A DNA stretch of 64,000 nt, from positions 310,001-374,000 of the forward strand of contig CAWDBD010000002.1 of NCBI GenBank assembly GCA_963800395.1. Direction: 5' to 3'. Shown here in pieces: positions 1 to 8,113 of this stretch. The number at the start of each line of letters is the position of its first letter. Positions within the stretch are counted from its first letter, which is position 1. Both the position numbers and the translations under genes were made by a program. Below the pieces are notes generated by a model. It saw only the letters and a list, made by a program, of their open reading frames with translations. It had not been told where the DNA came from and searched no databases. The stretch comes from DASSBG01 sp963800395 (GTDB lineage Bacteria; Pseudomonadota; Gammaproteobacteria; Xanthomonadales; Rhodanobacteraceae).

Positions 1-195
1 GCAAGGTTGAAGCGCGATAGTATATCGGATTGTTCCGGTTTCGCGAAGCCCGCCTGGAGCCTGGTGGTAGAAATCAGGCGAACGAGGCAGACGCGCTTTC
101 AGTCAGGTTGTCGGTCGATTGGGACGTTCAGCCGTGGCAGTTCATCGAGAACAAGCGGGCGGGCGGGTTGAGTCGCATGGTTAAAGGATGCCAGT

Positions 196-1530
196 TTGAG
201 TGATCGAGATGCGGCTGACCAAGAGGTCGCCGCGCAGATAATCCCCCGTGACCAGCATTGTGTGTCGCGCAAGAACATCAGTCAGGCGGCCCTGAAGGTC
301 CTGTATCGCCTGCATGAATCTGGTTTTGCGGCCTTTCTGGTGGGCGGTGCGGTGCGCGACCTGTTGTTGGGCATCCAGCCCAAGGACTTTGACATCGCCA
401 CTGATGCGACCCCCGAACAGGTCAAACGGCTGTTCCGCAACTGTCGCCTGATTGGTCGCCGGTTCCGCCTGGCGCATGTGATCTTTGGCCGCGAAATCAT
501 CGAGGTAGCGACCTTTCGCGGTAGCAGTGACGACGCCGATGGTAACCGGCGCCAGAGCGTGGACGGTCGCATCGTGCGCGACAACGTCTGGGGCAGCATC
601 GAGGAAGATGCCATCCGCCGTGATTTCAGGGTCAACGCGATGTACTACGACATCGCCGATTTCAGTGTGCGTGACTACGTGCATGGCATGGCTGATCTGG
701 AACGTCGTGTACTGCGATTGATCGGCGATCCCGAAACTCGCTACCAGGAAGATCCGGTGCGCATGCTGCGGGCCGCGCGTCTTGCGGCGAAACTGGATTT
801 TGTCATTGGCCCGGAAGCGGCCGCGCCGCTTGGCCGCCTGGGCGACCTGCTGGACGGTGCGCCGCCGGCGCGTCTGTTTGATGAGAGCCTCAAGCTTTTC
901 CTCTCCGGCCATGGCCTGCAAAGCCTGCGTTTGCTGCGCGAGCACGACTTGCTCAAACACCTGTTCCCGGCCACCGCCAAAGCGCTGGCCCATGACCCCG
1001 ATGGCCATTACCTTGATCTGCTCGAGCGAGGTCTGGCCAACACGGATCGCCGCATTGCCGAAGACAAGAGCGTCACGCCGGCGTTCCTGTTCGCGTTGCT
1101 GCTGTGGGGTGAGGTACGGCATCGTGCCGAGAAAGCGATTGGCGCTGGGGAAAACGTGGCGCTGGCCTGGCAGGAGGCCTCGGCTGCAGTGATACGAGAG
1201 CAGAGTCAGCGGGTTGCCATACCGCGCCGCTTTGTCTATGCCATGGAAGAAATCTGGGCGCTGCAATTGCGTTTCGACGATCGCCGCAAGAAGCGCGTGA
1301 TGCGCCTGCTGGAGCACCCGCGTTTCAGAGCAGCCTACGATTTCCTGCTGATGCGCAGCGGCGAGTCGCCGGAAATTGCCGAAGCCGGCGAGTGGTGGAC
1401 CAAAGCCCAGGAGCTGCCGCGTGATGCGCTGGTCAGCGAACTGGAGCCGGAGAAGCGTGCGCCCTCGGGCAACCGCCGGCGCAGGCGGCGTCGCAAGCCG
1501 AAAACGACGGCGGGTGGCGATAGCGATTGA
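196..1530 (+). CDS. pcnB: Poly(A) polymerase I
   Basis: Adds 3' poly(A) tails to RNA and so promotes RNA decay. The 444-residue product has the class II nucleotidyltransferase core: GGAVRD at residues 50-55 and the metal-binding DFD at 64-66, inside the LLGxxPKDFD context that favours PcnB over CCA-adding enzymes. The C-terminus is an Arg/Lys-rich RNA-binding tail. The start is a TTG preceded by AAAGGA at 184-189; the ATG at 188 meets a stop after three codons. It begins a folK-panBCD cluster, as in E. coli. Family assignment is firm; only the exact start is inferred. Confidence 0.95.
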   Translation: MSDRDAADQEVAAQIIPRDQHCVSRKNISQAALKVLYRLHESGFAAFLVGGAVRDLLLGIQPKDFDIATDATPEQVKRLFRNCRLIGRRFRLAHVIFGREIIEVATFRGSSDDADGNRRQSVDGRIVRDNVWGSIEEDAIRRDFRVNAMYYDIADFSVRDYVHGMADLERRVLRLIGDPETRYQEDPVRMLRAARLAAKLDFVIGPEAAAPLGRLGDLLDGAPPARLFDESLKLFLSGHGLQSLRLLREHDLLKHLFPATAKALAHDPDGHYLDLLERGLANTDRRIAEDKSVTPAFLFALLLWGEVRHRAEKAIGAGENVALAWQEASAAVIREQSQRVAIPRRFVYAMEEIWALQLRFDDRRKKRVMRLLEHPRFRAAYDFLLMRSGESPEIAEAGEWWTKAQELPRDALVSELEPEKRAPSGNRRRRRRRKPKTTAGGDSD

Positions 1531-2021
1531 GTCCGCAGCCACATACGGCCTGGATCGGGCTTGGCAGTAATCTGGACGACCCGGAACAACAGGTCCGGCA
1601 AGGCCTGCGCGCTCTGTCGGGTCTGCCGTCCTGCACGCTGCTCGAGGCGTCGGGCCTGTACCGCTCGCCACCATGGGGAATGGTGGATCAGCCGGATTTC
1701 GTCAATGCGGCCGCGCGCCTGGCCACCGATCTCGGGCCACATGAATTGCTTGGGTCGCTGAAGGCGATCGAGATGTCCCGCGGGCGCCGCCGTGACGGGC
1801 CGCGCTGGGGCCCTCGTTCGCTGGACCTGGATCTGCTGCTCTACGATCAGCGCACGATCAATACAGCTGCGCTGGTGCTGCCCCATCCGCGCATGGCGGA
1901 ACGCGCGTTCGTGCTCGCACCCCTGGCCGCGCTTGATGCGAAACTGGAAATTCCGGGCAAGGGGCAGGTCGGCAAGCTGCTGCAGCAACTGGGCATGGGC
2001 GATTGTCGACCTATGGACTAG
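1527..2021 (+). CDS. folK: 6-hydroxymethyl-7,8-dihydropterin pyrophosphokinase
   Basis: Transfers pyrophosphate from ATP to 6-hydroxymethyl-7,8-dihydropterin in folate synthesis. The 164-residue protein opens with WIGLGSNL and carries the family signature RWGPRSLDLDLLLYD, whose aspartates bind magnesium. The TTG start overlaps the pcnB stop by four bases (TTGA), so translation is probably coupled. The next gene is panB, and pcnB-folK-pan order is conserved in gammaproteobacteria. Length is normal for the family. Confidence 0.94.
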   Translation: MSPQPHTAWIGLGSNLDDPEQQVRQGLRALSGLPSCTLLEASGLYRSPPWGMVDQPDFVNAAARLATDLGPHELLGSLKAIEMSRGRRRDGPRWGPRSLDLDLLLYDQRTINTAALVLPHPRMAERAFVLAPLAALDAKLEIPGKGQVGKLLQQLGMGDCRPMD

Positions 2022-2078
2022 GCTGCCCGTGCAGGGCTTGGTCTTAGGGTCCATAATGCACCCCCTTCAAGTTGCGGG

Positions 2079-2909
2079 ATGCGAATAGACATGGCCAATG
2101 CCACTGTGCAAGATCGCAGGACGACAAGGGTGCCGGATCTGGCCGAGATGAAGCGGGGAGGCAGCAAGATCGTCATGCTGACAGCCTACGACGCCAGTTT
2201 TGCTGCCCAGGCGGATGCGGCCGGTATCGACGTGGTTCTGGTTGGCGACTCGCTGGGCAATGTCATTCAGGGGCATGCCAGCACCTTGCCGGTGACCGTC
2301 GACGACATGGTGTATCACACGGCAGCGGTGTCGCGTGGCCTGCGCCATGCGCTGCTACTTGCCGACCTGCCGTTCATGGCGGACCGCTCGCCGGAGCGCG
2401 CGCTGGATGCTGCGGCGCGCCTGATGGGGCAGGGTGGCGCTGCCATGGTCAAGCTGGAAGGTGCGGGCCCCATTTGCGAGGTCATCGCGTCGCTCAGTGC
2501 GCGGCGTATCCCGGTATGCGCCCACCTGGGGCTCACGCCGCAATCGGTTCATGCGCTGGGTGGCTATCGCGTGCAGGGAAGGGAGCAGACTGCCGCCGAG
2601 CGCCTGCTCGATGATGCCCGCCAGGTCGCCGAGGCCGGTGCCAGCATGCTGGTGCTGGAGTGCGTACCGGCCGAGCTTGCCGCACGCATCACCGGCGAGC
2701 TGGCAATCCCGGTCATCGGCATCGGTGCCGGAGCGCAGTGCGATGGCCAGGTGTTGGTGGTATACGACCTGCTGGGCATCAGCACCGGCAAAACACCGCG
2801 CTTCAGCAAGAACTTTCTTGCCGGACTGGACAGTGTGCAGGCTGCCATGCGCGCCTATGCCGACGCCGTTCGTGCCGGTGATTTTCCGGCCGCGGAACAT
2901 GCCTGGTGA
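2079..2909 (+). CDS. panB: 3-methyl-2-oxobutanoate hydroxymethyltransferase
   Basis: First committed step of pantothenate synthesis: transfers a hydroxymethyl group from methylene-tetrahydrofolate to 2-ketoisovalerate. The 276-residue barrel enzyme shows LTAYDASFA near the N-terminus, the VGDSLGNVIQGHASTLPVT motif with metal and substrate contacts, and the conserved C-terminal GIGAGAQCDGQVLV. No clear Shine-Dalgarno precedes the ATG at 2079; the ATG at 2091 is an alternative that loses four residues. It is followed by panC and panD. Confidence 0.95.
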   Translation: MRIDMANATVQDRRTTRVPDLAEMKRGGSKIVMLTAYDASFAAQADAAGIDVVLVGDSLGNVIQGHASTLPVTVDDMVYHTAAVSRGLRHALLLADLPFMADRSPERALDAAARLMGQGGAAMVKLEGAGPICEVIASLSARRIPVCAHLGLTPQSVHALGGYRVQGREQTAAERLLDDARQVAEAGASMLVLECVPAELAARITGELAIPVIGIGAGAQCDGQVLVVYDLLGISTGKTPRFSKNFLAGLDSVQAAMRAYADAVRAGDFPAAEHAW

Positions 2910-2933
2910 TAGGACTTCGAGGAGCGCAGTGGC

Positions 2934-3059
2934 ATGAACGAGTCTGACTCGAGGCACATGGTGCAGCTCATGGCATCGCTCGCGGGGCATGACGCCAGGC
3001 GGGCCATAGCCTGGTCAGCCGTCGCGCGGGCACCCATGGCGCGATCAGGACGTCACTGA
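2934..3059 (+). CDS. Candidate 41-residue small protein between panB and panC
   Basis: An unrecognised small reading frame fills the 150-base gap between panB and panC. It has GAGGAG at 2919-2924, nine bases before its ATG. Its TGA stop at 3057-3059 overlaps the panC ATG by one base (TGATG), the arrangement expected of a translationally coupled gene. The product is hydrophilic to amphipathic, Ala/Arg/Met-rich, with no signal peptide or known motif. It could be a leader whose translation tunes panC, or a chance frame, since panC has its own AGGA at 3047-3050. No function is proposed. Confidence 0.35.
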   Translation: MNESDSRHMVQLMASLAGHDARRAIAWSAVARAPMARSGRH

Positions 3060-3904
3060 TGCAGACCGAGGCACGTGCCGCATCTGTTCGAGCCAGTGTG
3101 CGCAACTGGCATCAGCAAGGGCATTCGGTGGCCTTCGTGCCCACCATGGGCAACCTGCATGCGGGGCACTACTCGCTGTTGGAGCTGGCCCGTTCGCGCT
3201 GTGATCGCGTAGTTGCCAGCGTGTTCGTCAATCCCGCCCAGTTCGGCCCGGACGAAGACTTCGAGCGCTACCCGCGCAGCATGGACGCCGACCGATCCGG
3301 CCTGGCCGAGCATGGATGTGACCTGCTGTTCGCGCCCGAGGTCGAAACGCTCTATCCGCACGGCGTCGAGGGCAGCGTGCGGGTACACCTGCCAGGCCTG
3401 ACCGGGATTCTGGAAGGCGCGCATCGGCCGGGTCATTTTGACGGCGTCACCACTGTGGTGTGCAAGCTGCTGTCGATGGTACAGCCGGATGTTGCCGTGT
3501 TTGGCCGCAAGGACTATCAGCAGTGGCGTGTGGTCGAGCGCATGTGTGTTGATCTGGGGCTGCCGGTGACTATCCTTGCTGCGCCCATCGTGCGTGATCC
3601 TGACGGACTGGCTCTGAGCTCGCGCAACCAGTATCTGGATGCCGCGCAGCGCGAGGTCGCTCCACGTTTGCAGCAATCACTGCAACAGGCCGCGGTACTG
3701 ATTGGCCAGGGCCATGACCTGGCCGCCATCGAGCAAGCCACCGTGACGCGGCTGCAACATGCCGGATTTGCCGTTGACTACGTGGCCATCCGCAATGCCG
3801 GGGATCTGCATGCGCCGGACGCGGGCCAGCGCACCGGCCTGGTCATTCTGGCAGCGGCCCACCTGGGCAAAACGCGCCTGATCGACAATCTCGAGATAGC
3901 CTGA
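3059..3904 (+). CDS. panC: Pantothenate synthetase
   Basis: ATP-dependent condensation of pantoate with beta-alanine. The 281-residue protein shows PTMGNLHAGHYSLL with the HxGH-type nucleotide motif, the VNPAQFGPDEDF pantoate-pocket segment, FGRKDYQQ, and the LSSRN segment equivalent to KMSKS. It starts one base before the end of a possible upstream small frame and has AGGA nine bases upstream. Its beta-alanine substrate comes from PanD encoded just downstream. Length and motifs are normal. Confidence 0.96.
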   Translation: MQTEARAASVRASVRNWHQQGHSVAFVPTMGNLHAGHYSLLELARSRCDRVVASVFVNPAQFGPDEDFERYPRSMDADRSGLAEHGCDLLFAPEVETLYPHGVEGSVRVHLPGLTGILEGAHRPGHFDGVTTVVCKLLSMVQPDVAVFGRKDYQQWRVVERMCVDLGLPVTILAAPIVRDPDGLALSSRNQYLDAAQREVAPRLQQSLQQAAVLIGQGHDLAAIEQATVTRLQHAGFAVDYVAIRNAGDLHAPDAGQRTGLVILAAAHLGKTRLIDNLEIA

Positions 3905-4009
3905 TCCCGGCTTGGTGAGTGGGGCTGGGCGCGCAGGCTCGTCGCCAGCCAGACAGCGGACATGCCGGCCGCTTGCGCCGATGTCGATGTCGGACCGGGT
4001 ACCGCATGC

Positions 4010-4039
4010 CTGACGAAATACTGCCCAAGCCGTTATAAT
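4010..4039 (+). promoter_or_regulatory. Putative sigma-70 promoter for panD
   Basis: A perfect TATAAT at 4034-4039 lies 18 bases downstream of a CTGACG -35-like hexamer at 4010-4015. Transcription would start near 4046, giving a leader of about 23 bases before the panD ATG. panD lies 164 bases beyond panC, so it can probably be transcribed independently. Confidence 0.6.
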
Positions 4040-4068
4040 GGCGACCGTTTTTCACCACGGTTCCGCCC

Positions 4069-4449
4069 ATGCACGTCAACATGCTCAAGGCCAAGATCCA
4101 TCGTGCAACGGTCACGCATGCCGAATTGCACTATGAAGGGTCCATTGCCATCGACGGGCAACTTCTGGACGCCTCAGGTATCCGCGATTACGAGCAGATC
4201 CATGCCTGGAACATCAACAGCGGCCAGCGCTTCGTGACCTATGCGCTGCGTGCCGAGGAAGGCTCGGGCATCATCTCGGTGAACGGCAGTGCCGCACGCA
4301 GTGTGCAGACTGGCGACCTGATCATCATCGCCGCCTTCGTGCAGCTCGATGAGGCCGAGCTTGAAAACTACCAGCCAACCTGTGTGTATGTGGACAGCAG
4401 CAACCGCATGACGCACAGCAACCGCTCCATACCCAAGCAGGTTGCCTGA
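4069..4449 (+). CDS. panD: Aspartate 1-decarboxylase proenzyme
   Basis: Makes beta-alanine for pantothenate from L-aspartate. The 126-residue pyruvoyl enzyme is made as a proenzyme that cleaves itself. The cleavage motif HYEGS places the scissile bond between Gly24 and Ser25, the same positions as in E. coli; Ser25 becomes the pyruvoyl group. The N-terminal MLKAKIHRATVTHA segment is typical. It sits 164 bases after panC behind its own promoter-like sequence. Confidence 0.96.
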   Translation: MHVNMLKAKIHRATVTHAELHYEGSIAIDGQLLDASGIRDYEQIHAWNINSGQRFVTYALRAEEGSGIISVNGSAARSVQTGDLIIIAAFVQLDEAELENYQPTCVYVDSSNRMTHSNRSIPKQVA

Positions 4450-4524
4450 GGCGGCAACTGCGTCCCGGCATGCAAGCAGACAGGGACGAGTGATCCCTGC
4501 TGCGCAGGTTCGGTCAGAGAATCA

Positions 4525-4842
4525 CTAGTTGCGCATGGTGGTGAACAGGGAACGCAGCGCCACCACCAGGATCGCGGCCGCAATGAATGCTGCCAGATTG
4601 CCCAGGATGCGATGGCCGAAGTCGCCGACGAACGGGATCATGCTGATGGCTGAAGTCGACATCAGCAGGCCGATGGCGGCCAGCAGAAATGTGTGCACCT
4701 CGTCCTTTTCAATATTCAGAAAGCCGACGATGAGTCCCAGCAGGGCCATGACCCAGCCAAACCACGTGTAGCCAACACCGAAGCCGCCCAGAACCGCAAT
4801 GACAAGGCCCGCAATAAAGGCCCACTTGCCTACTAGTGCCAT
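4525..4842 (-). CDS. Small four-helix inner-membrane protein, unknown function
   Basis: A 105-residue protein with about four predicted membrane helices, near residues 5-23, 26-42, 51-70 and 83-100. Short loops contain a charged EKDE stretch between helices two and three. It ends in an arginine-containing tail. The start has GAGG just upstream (GGGGAGGTAACC before ATG). It is convergent with panD and not clearly in an operon with queG. I do not recognise a characterised family. Confidence 0.7.
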   Translation of the reverse strand: MALVGKWAFIAGLVIAVLGGFGVGYTWFGWVMALLGLIVGFLNIEKDEVHTFLLAAIGLLMSTSAISMIPFVGDFGHRILGNLAAFIAAAILVVALRSLFTTMRN

Positions 4843-4950
4843 GGTTACCTCCCCTTAGCTGATGATCCCGGCGCCATGAAATTCCCCTAACGCCGGCGTG
4901 AATCAGTCAATGCCCTGTCGACTATATCGCGTTGTGGCAGCGCCTGCATT

Positions 4951-6036
4951 TCACAACTTGTCCGGGCCGGAAGCCTGCGCGCCGACGTGCTGGCTCAAGG
5001 CCCATGCCACATGTTCTCGTACCAGGCTGGAGGGGTGATCAATGCGCGACTCCAGCGCTGCCGTGATCTCGGGCCCGGGCGGGGCGTTGCCCAGTGCCAC
5101 CGCGATATTGCGCAGCCAGCCCGTATAGCCCGTGCGCCGGATGGCCATGCCCCGGGTGCGCTCCAGGAATTCTTCCTCGCTCCAGGCAAACAGCTGCACC
5201 AGGCTGGCCGCGTCAAGGCTGTGACGAGGCGCAAAATCCGGTTCCTCGGCCAGTTGCGAAAACTTGTTCCAGGGGCACACCAACTGGCAATCATCGCAGC
5301 CGAAGATGCGGTTGCCCATGGGCTTGCGCAAGGCTTCCGGAATGGATCCCTTCTGCTCGATGGTCAGGTAGGAAATGCAGCGCCGGGCGTCGAGCTGGTA
5401 GGGGCCGGTAATGGCACCGGTGGGGCAGATGTCAATGCATTGGCGGCAGCTGCCGCAGTGCGCGCTTGCAGGCTTGTCGATGGGCAGCGGAAGGTCGGTG
5501 AAAAGCTCACCCAGAAAGAACCAGGAACTGGCATCGCGGCTCAGCAGCAGGGTGTGTTTGCCAATCCAGCCCAGCCCGGCATTGCGCGCCAGCGCCTTTT
5601 CCAGCACGGGCGCCGAATCGACGAAGGCGCGGTAGCCGAAATCGCCCACGTGTTCGCCGATGCGCGTGGCCAGCTTCTGCAGGCGATTGCGCATCAGCTT
5701 GTGATAGTCGCGACCCAGTGCGTAGCGCGACACGTAGGCAGCGCGTCCGTCGGCCAGCGTGTCCCAGGCATTGCCCAGCCCTGGCGGCACGTAGTTCATG
5801 CGCACCGAAATGACCCGCCGCGTGCCCGGGTGCAGTTCTGCAGGTCGCGCGCGCTTGCGGCCGTGGCGACGCATGTATTCCATGTCGCCGTGGCGTTCCT
5901 CCGCCAGCCAGCGCTCGAGATGGGCCTCGTCCTCGTGCAGTGACACACCGGTGATTCCGGCGGCGTCAAAGCCGAGTTCGCGAGCCCAGCGCTTGATTTC
6001 GCCAGCCAGCCACGGGTAGTCGATTTGCTCGGGCAT
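4951..6036 (-). CDS. queG: Epoxyqueuosine reductase
   Basis: Last step of queuosine synthesis in tRNA: cobalamin- and Fe-S-dependent reduction of epoxyqueuosine. The 361-residue protein has the N-terminal catalytic region (GFDAAGITG, EYMRRHGRKRARP), two [4Fe-4S] motifs, CGSCRQCIDICPTGAI and GCDDCQLVCPWN, and a HEAT-like C-terminus. The frame is open upstream to 6279, but that part is a shadow of nnrD; the start at 6036 gives the canonical N-terminus. It is divergent from nnrD with 20 bases between starts, as in E. coli. Confidence 0.94.
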   Translation of the reverse strand: MPEQIDYPWLAGEIKRWARELGFDAAGITGVSLHEDEAHLERWLAEERHGDMEYMRRHGRKRARPAELHPGTRRVISVRMNYVPPGLGNAWDTLADGRAAYVSRYALGRDYHKLMRNRLQKLATRIGEHVGDFGYRAFVDSAPVLEKALARNAGLGWIGKHTLLLSRDASSWFFLGELFTDLPLPIDKPASAHCGSCRQCIDICPTGAITGPYQLDARRCISYLTIEQKGSIPEALRKPMGNRIFGCDDCQLVCPWNKFSQLAEEPDFAPRHSLDAASLVQLFAWSEEEFLERTRGMAIRRTGYTGWLRNIAVALGNAPPGPEITAALESRIDHPSSLVREHVAWALSQHVGAQASGPDKL

Positions 6037-6042
6037 GCAGGC

Positions 6043-6050
6043 ATTATAAT
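6043..6050. promoter_or_regulatory. Shared palindromic -10 element for queG and nnrD
   Basis: The 20-base gap between the divergent queG and nnrD starts contains the perfect palindrome ATTATAAT. It presents TATAAT on both strands (6045-6050 on plus, 6048-6043 on minus). Each -10 ends six bases before the A of its start codon, so both mRNAs would begin at or next to the ATG. Neither gene has a Shine-Dalgarno sequence in the gap. Confidence 0.6.
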
Positions 6051-6056
6051 TGCCGC

Positions 6057-7535
6057 ATGAGCAGCCCGACATTGAACCTGTACACCCCTGCGCAGGTGCG
6101 CGAGCTGGACCGCCTGGCGATTGATGAGCACGGTGTCGGCGGCTACACGCTGATGCAGCGCGCCGCCCGCGCCGCGCTGCAGGACCTGCGCCGCCTGTGG
6201 CCGGGGGCAACCCGGTTGACCATTGTCTGCGGACCCGGTAACAACGGCGGGGATGGCTTCCTGCTGGCGGCATTGGCACTTGAGCAGGGGCTGCGGGCGC
6301 AGGTTGTGGCGCTCACCGACCAATCCTCGGGTGATGCGGCAAAGGCCCGCGAGGCCTTTGTGGCTGCTGGGGGCGAAATCCGTCAGGCACAGACGGGGCA
6401 AGCGCTGCAACCGGCCGACGTGCTTGTCGACGCCCTGTTTGGCAGCGGCTTCGATCGTGCTGCAGAAGGCCTGGCAGCCGAGCTGATCGATGGTCTGAAT
6501 GGCGTCGAGGCACCGGTATTCGCGATTGATGTGCCGTCCGGCTTGCAGGCCGAGACCGGGCGCATGCTGGGCAGATGCGTGCAGGCCGATGCCACGATAT
6601 GTCTGGTCGCCTGGAAACAGGGCCTGTTCACGGCGCAGGGCGCTGACTGCTGCGGCCAGCTGTCGCTTGCGCGGCTCGACTTGCCGGATGCGCTGTACGA
6701 CAAGGTGGCCGCACCCGCGCGCCTGCTGCGAGTCGAATGCCTGCCCCCGAGGAAGCACGACAGCCACAAGGGCCGCTATGGTCACGTGCTGGTGATGGGC
6801 GGCGACAGCGGGTTCGGCGGTGCCGTGCGGCTGGCGGGCGAGGCCGCATTGCGCTGCGGTGCCGGCCTGGTCAGCGTGGCCACCAGGCAGGCCCATGTTG
6901 CGCCGCTGCTGGCCGCTCGGCCGGAACTCATGGTGCACGCCACCGACGCGGATGGCGTGGCCTCCGAGCTGTTCGCCCGGGCCAGCGTGCTCGTGACCGG
7001 ACCGGGCCTTGGCCAGGGCGGCTGGGGACAGCGCCTGTTTGCGCAGGCGCTGGCTGCCGGGCAGCCCATGGTGCTGGACGCGGATGGCCTGAACCTGCTG
7101 GCAGGTCGCAATAGCGCGTTCGCGGGGCGATCGGTCGTGCTGACCCCGCATCCGGGTGAGGCGGCGCGGCTGCTCGGCAGCAGCAGCGAAGGAATCCAGG
7201 CCGACCGCTTTGCCGCAGCACGCGCGCTGGCGCGTCGCTACCGCTGCGTGGTCGTGCTGAAAGGTGCCGGCAGCCTGATTGCCAATTCCGATGGCGAGGT
7301 TCGCGTGTGCCCCTGGGGGAACCCGGGCATGGCCTCGGGCGGCATGGGTGACGTGCTCAGCGGCGTGATCGGCGCACTGCTGGGACAGGGGCTGGATGCC
7401 TGGCGCGCGGCATGCCTGGGCACCGGGCTGCACAGTCGCGCAGGTGATCGTGCGGCCATGCAAGGCCAGCGAGGCATGCTGGCCAGTGATCTGCTGCCTG
7501 CCCTGCGCAGCCTGCTGGTGCCCGGTCATGACTGA
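6057..7535 (+). CDS. nnrD: Bifunctional NAD(P)H-hydrate epimerase / ADP-dependent dehydratase
   Basis: Repairs damaged hydrated NADH and NADPH. The 492-residue fusion has an N-terminal YjeF epimerase domain (about 1-215) with GPGNNGGDGF near residue 60, and a C-terminal ribokinase-like dehydratase domain (about 225-490) with LTPHPGEAARLL and GMASGGMGDVLSG. It matches E. coli Nnr (YjeF) in length and domain order. It overlaps tsaE by eight bases and starts the nnrD-tsaE-amiC operon. The start lacks a Shine-Dalgarno and lies six bases after a -10 box, suggesting a leaderless transcript. Confidence 0.94.
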   Translation: MSSPTLNLYTPAQVRELDRLAIDEHGVGGYTLMQRAARAALQDLRRLWPGATRLTIVCGPGNNGGDGFLLAALALEQGLRAQVVALTDQSSGDAAKAREAFVAAGGEIRQAQTGQALQPADVLVDALFGSGFDRAAEGLAAELIDGLNGVEAPVFAIDVPSGLQAETGRMLGRCVQADATICLVAWKQGLFTAQGADCCGQLSLARLDLPDALYDKVAAPARLLRVECLPPRKHDSHKGRYGHVLVMGGDSGFGGAVRLAGEAALRCGAGLVSVATRQAHVAPLLAARPELMVHATDADGVASELFARASVLVTGPGLGQGGWGQRLFAQALAAGQPMVLDADGLNLLAGRNSAFAGRSVVLTPHPGEAARLLGSSSEGIQADRFAAARALARRYRCVVVLKGAGSLIANSDGEVRVCPWGNPGMASGGMGDVLSGVIGALLGQGLDAWRAACLGTGLHSRAGDRAAMQGQRGMLASDLLPALRSLLVPGHD

Positions 7536-8004
7536 GCCCGAGCTGCGGCGCTTGCTGCCCGATGAGACGGCCACAAGGGAACTCGCGGCGCAGGTGGCCG
7601 CGCAACTGGATGGCGGTCTGGTGATCTGGCTGGAAGGCGATCTGGGCGCCGGCAAGACCGTGTTTGCCCGATCGCTGCTGCAGACCCTGGGCGTGGGGGA
7701 ACGCGTCAAGAGTCCCACCTACAGTCTCGTCGAACCCTATACCCTGGCGGACGGTCGCCCGGCATGGCATCTGGATCTGTATCGCATTGCCGATCCCGCG
7801 GAGCTGGAGTGGCTGGGCCTGGATTCGCTGGGTGACCGCGATGGCGTGATCCTGGTGGAGTGGCCGGAACGCGGCCTGGGTGCGCTTCCAGCCGCCGACC
7901 TGCATGTGCAGCTGGCGCACGCCGAGGGTGGTCGGTCTGCGCGCCTGGAAGCCCGCTCCGGTCGGGGCAGGGCGGTGCTTGCCAGCGTGCAGCAGGGGGC
8001 ATGA
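7528..8004 (+). CDS. tsaE: tRNA threonylcarbamoyladenosine biosynthesis ATPase TsaE
   Basis: ATPase partner of TsaB and TsaD in making the t6A modification next to tRNA anticodons. The 158-residue protein has a Walker A motif GDLGAGKT at residues 37-44, then VKSPTYSLVEPY and HLDLYRIADPAELEWLGL, the family's conserved core. I chose the ATG at 7528, inside the end of nnrD; the frame remains open upstream but that segment is not family-like. It precedes amiC by 109 bases. Confidence 0.94.
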   Translation: MTEPELRRLLPDETATRELAAQVAAQLDGGLVIWLEGDLGAGKTVFARSLLQTLGVGERVKSPTYSLVEPYTLADGRPAWHLDLYRIADPAELEWLGLDSLGDRDGVILVEWPERGLGALPAADLHVQLAHAEGGRSARLEARSGRGRAVLASVQQGA

Positions 8005-8076
8005 TCGCGGCCGTGGAGGCATCTTGGAGTAGTGTCTGACGAAGATATCGCATCCTTCGGATAACTAAGGAAAATA

Positions 8077-8105
8077 TTGCATTCCGGGTCGAGATGCGGT
8101 ATCTA
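8077..8105 (+). promoter_or_regulatory. Putative sigma-70 promoter for amiC
   Basis: TTGCAT at 8077-8082 and TATCTA at 8100-8105 are separated by 17 bases. The -10 box ends eight bases before the amiC ATG at 8114, and no Shine-Dalgarno is visible, so transcripts from it would be leaderless or nearly so. Confidence 0.45.
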
Positions 8106-8113
8106 TTCGCAGC

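Noticed and set aside
181..1674. 497-codon minus-strand frame over pcnB and folK
   Set aside because: It is antisense to two firmly identified genes; a long antisense frame is expected in GC-rich coding DNA.
5796..7718. 640-codon minus-strand frame over queG, nnrD and tsaE
   Set aside because: Antisense to nnrD and tsaE, and only its C-terminus copies queG residues in another frame; no family features.
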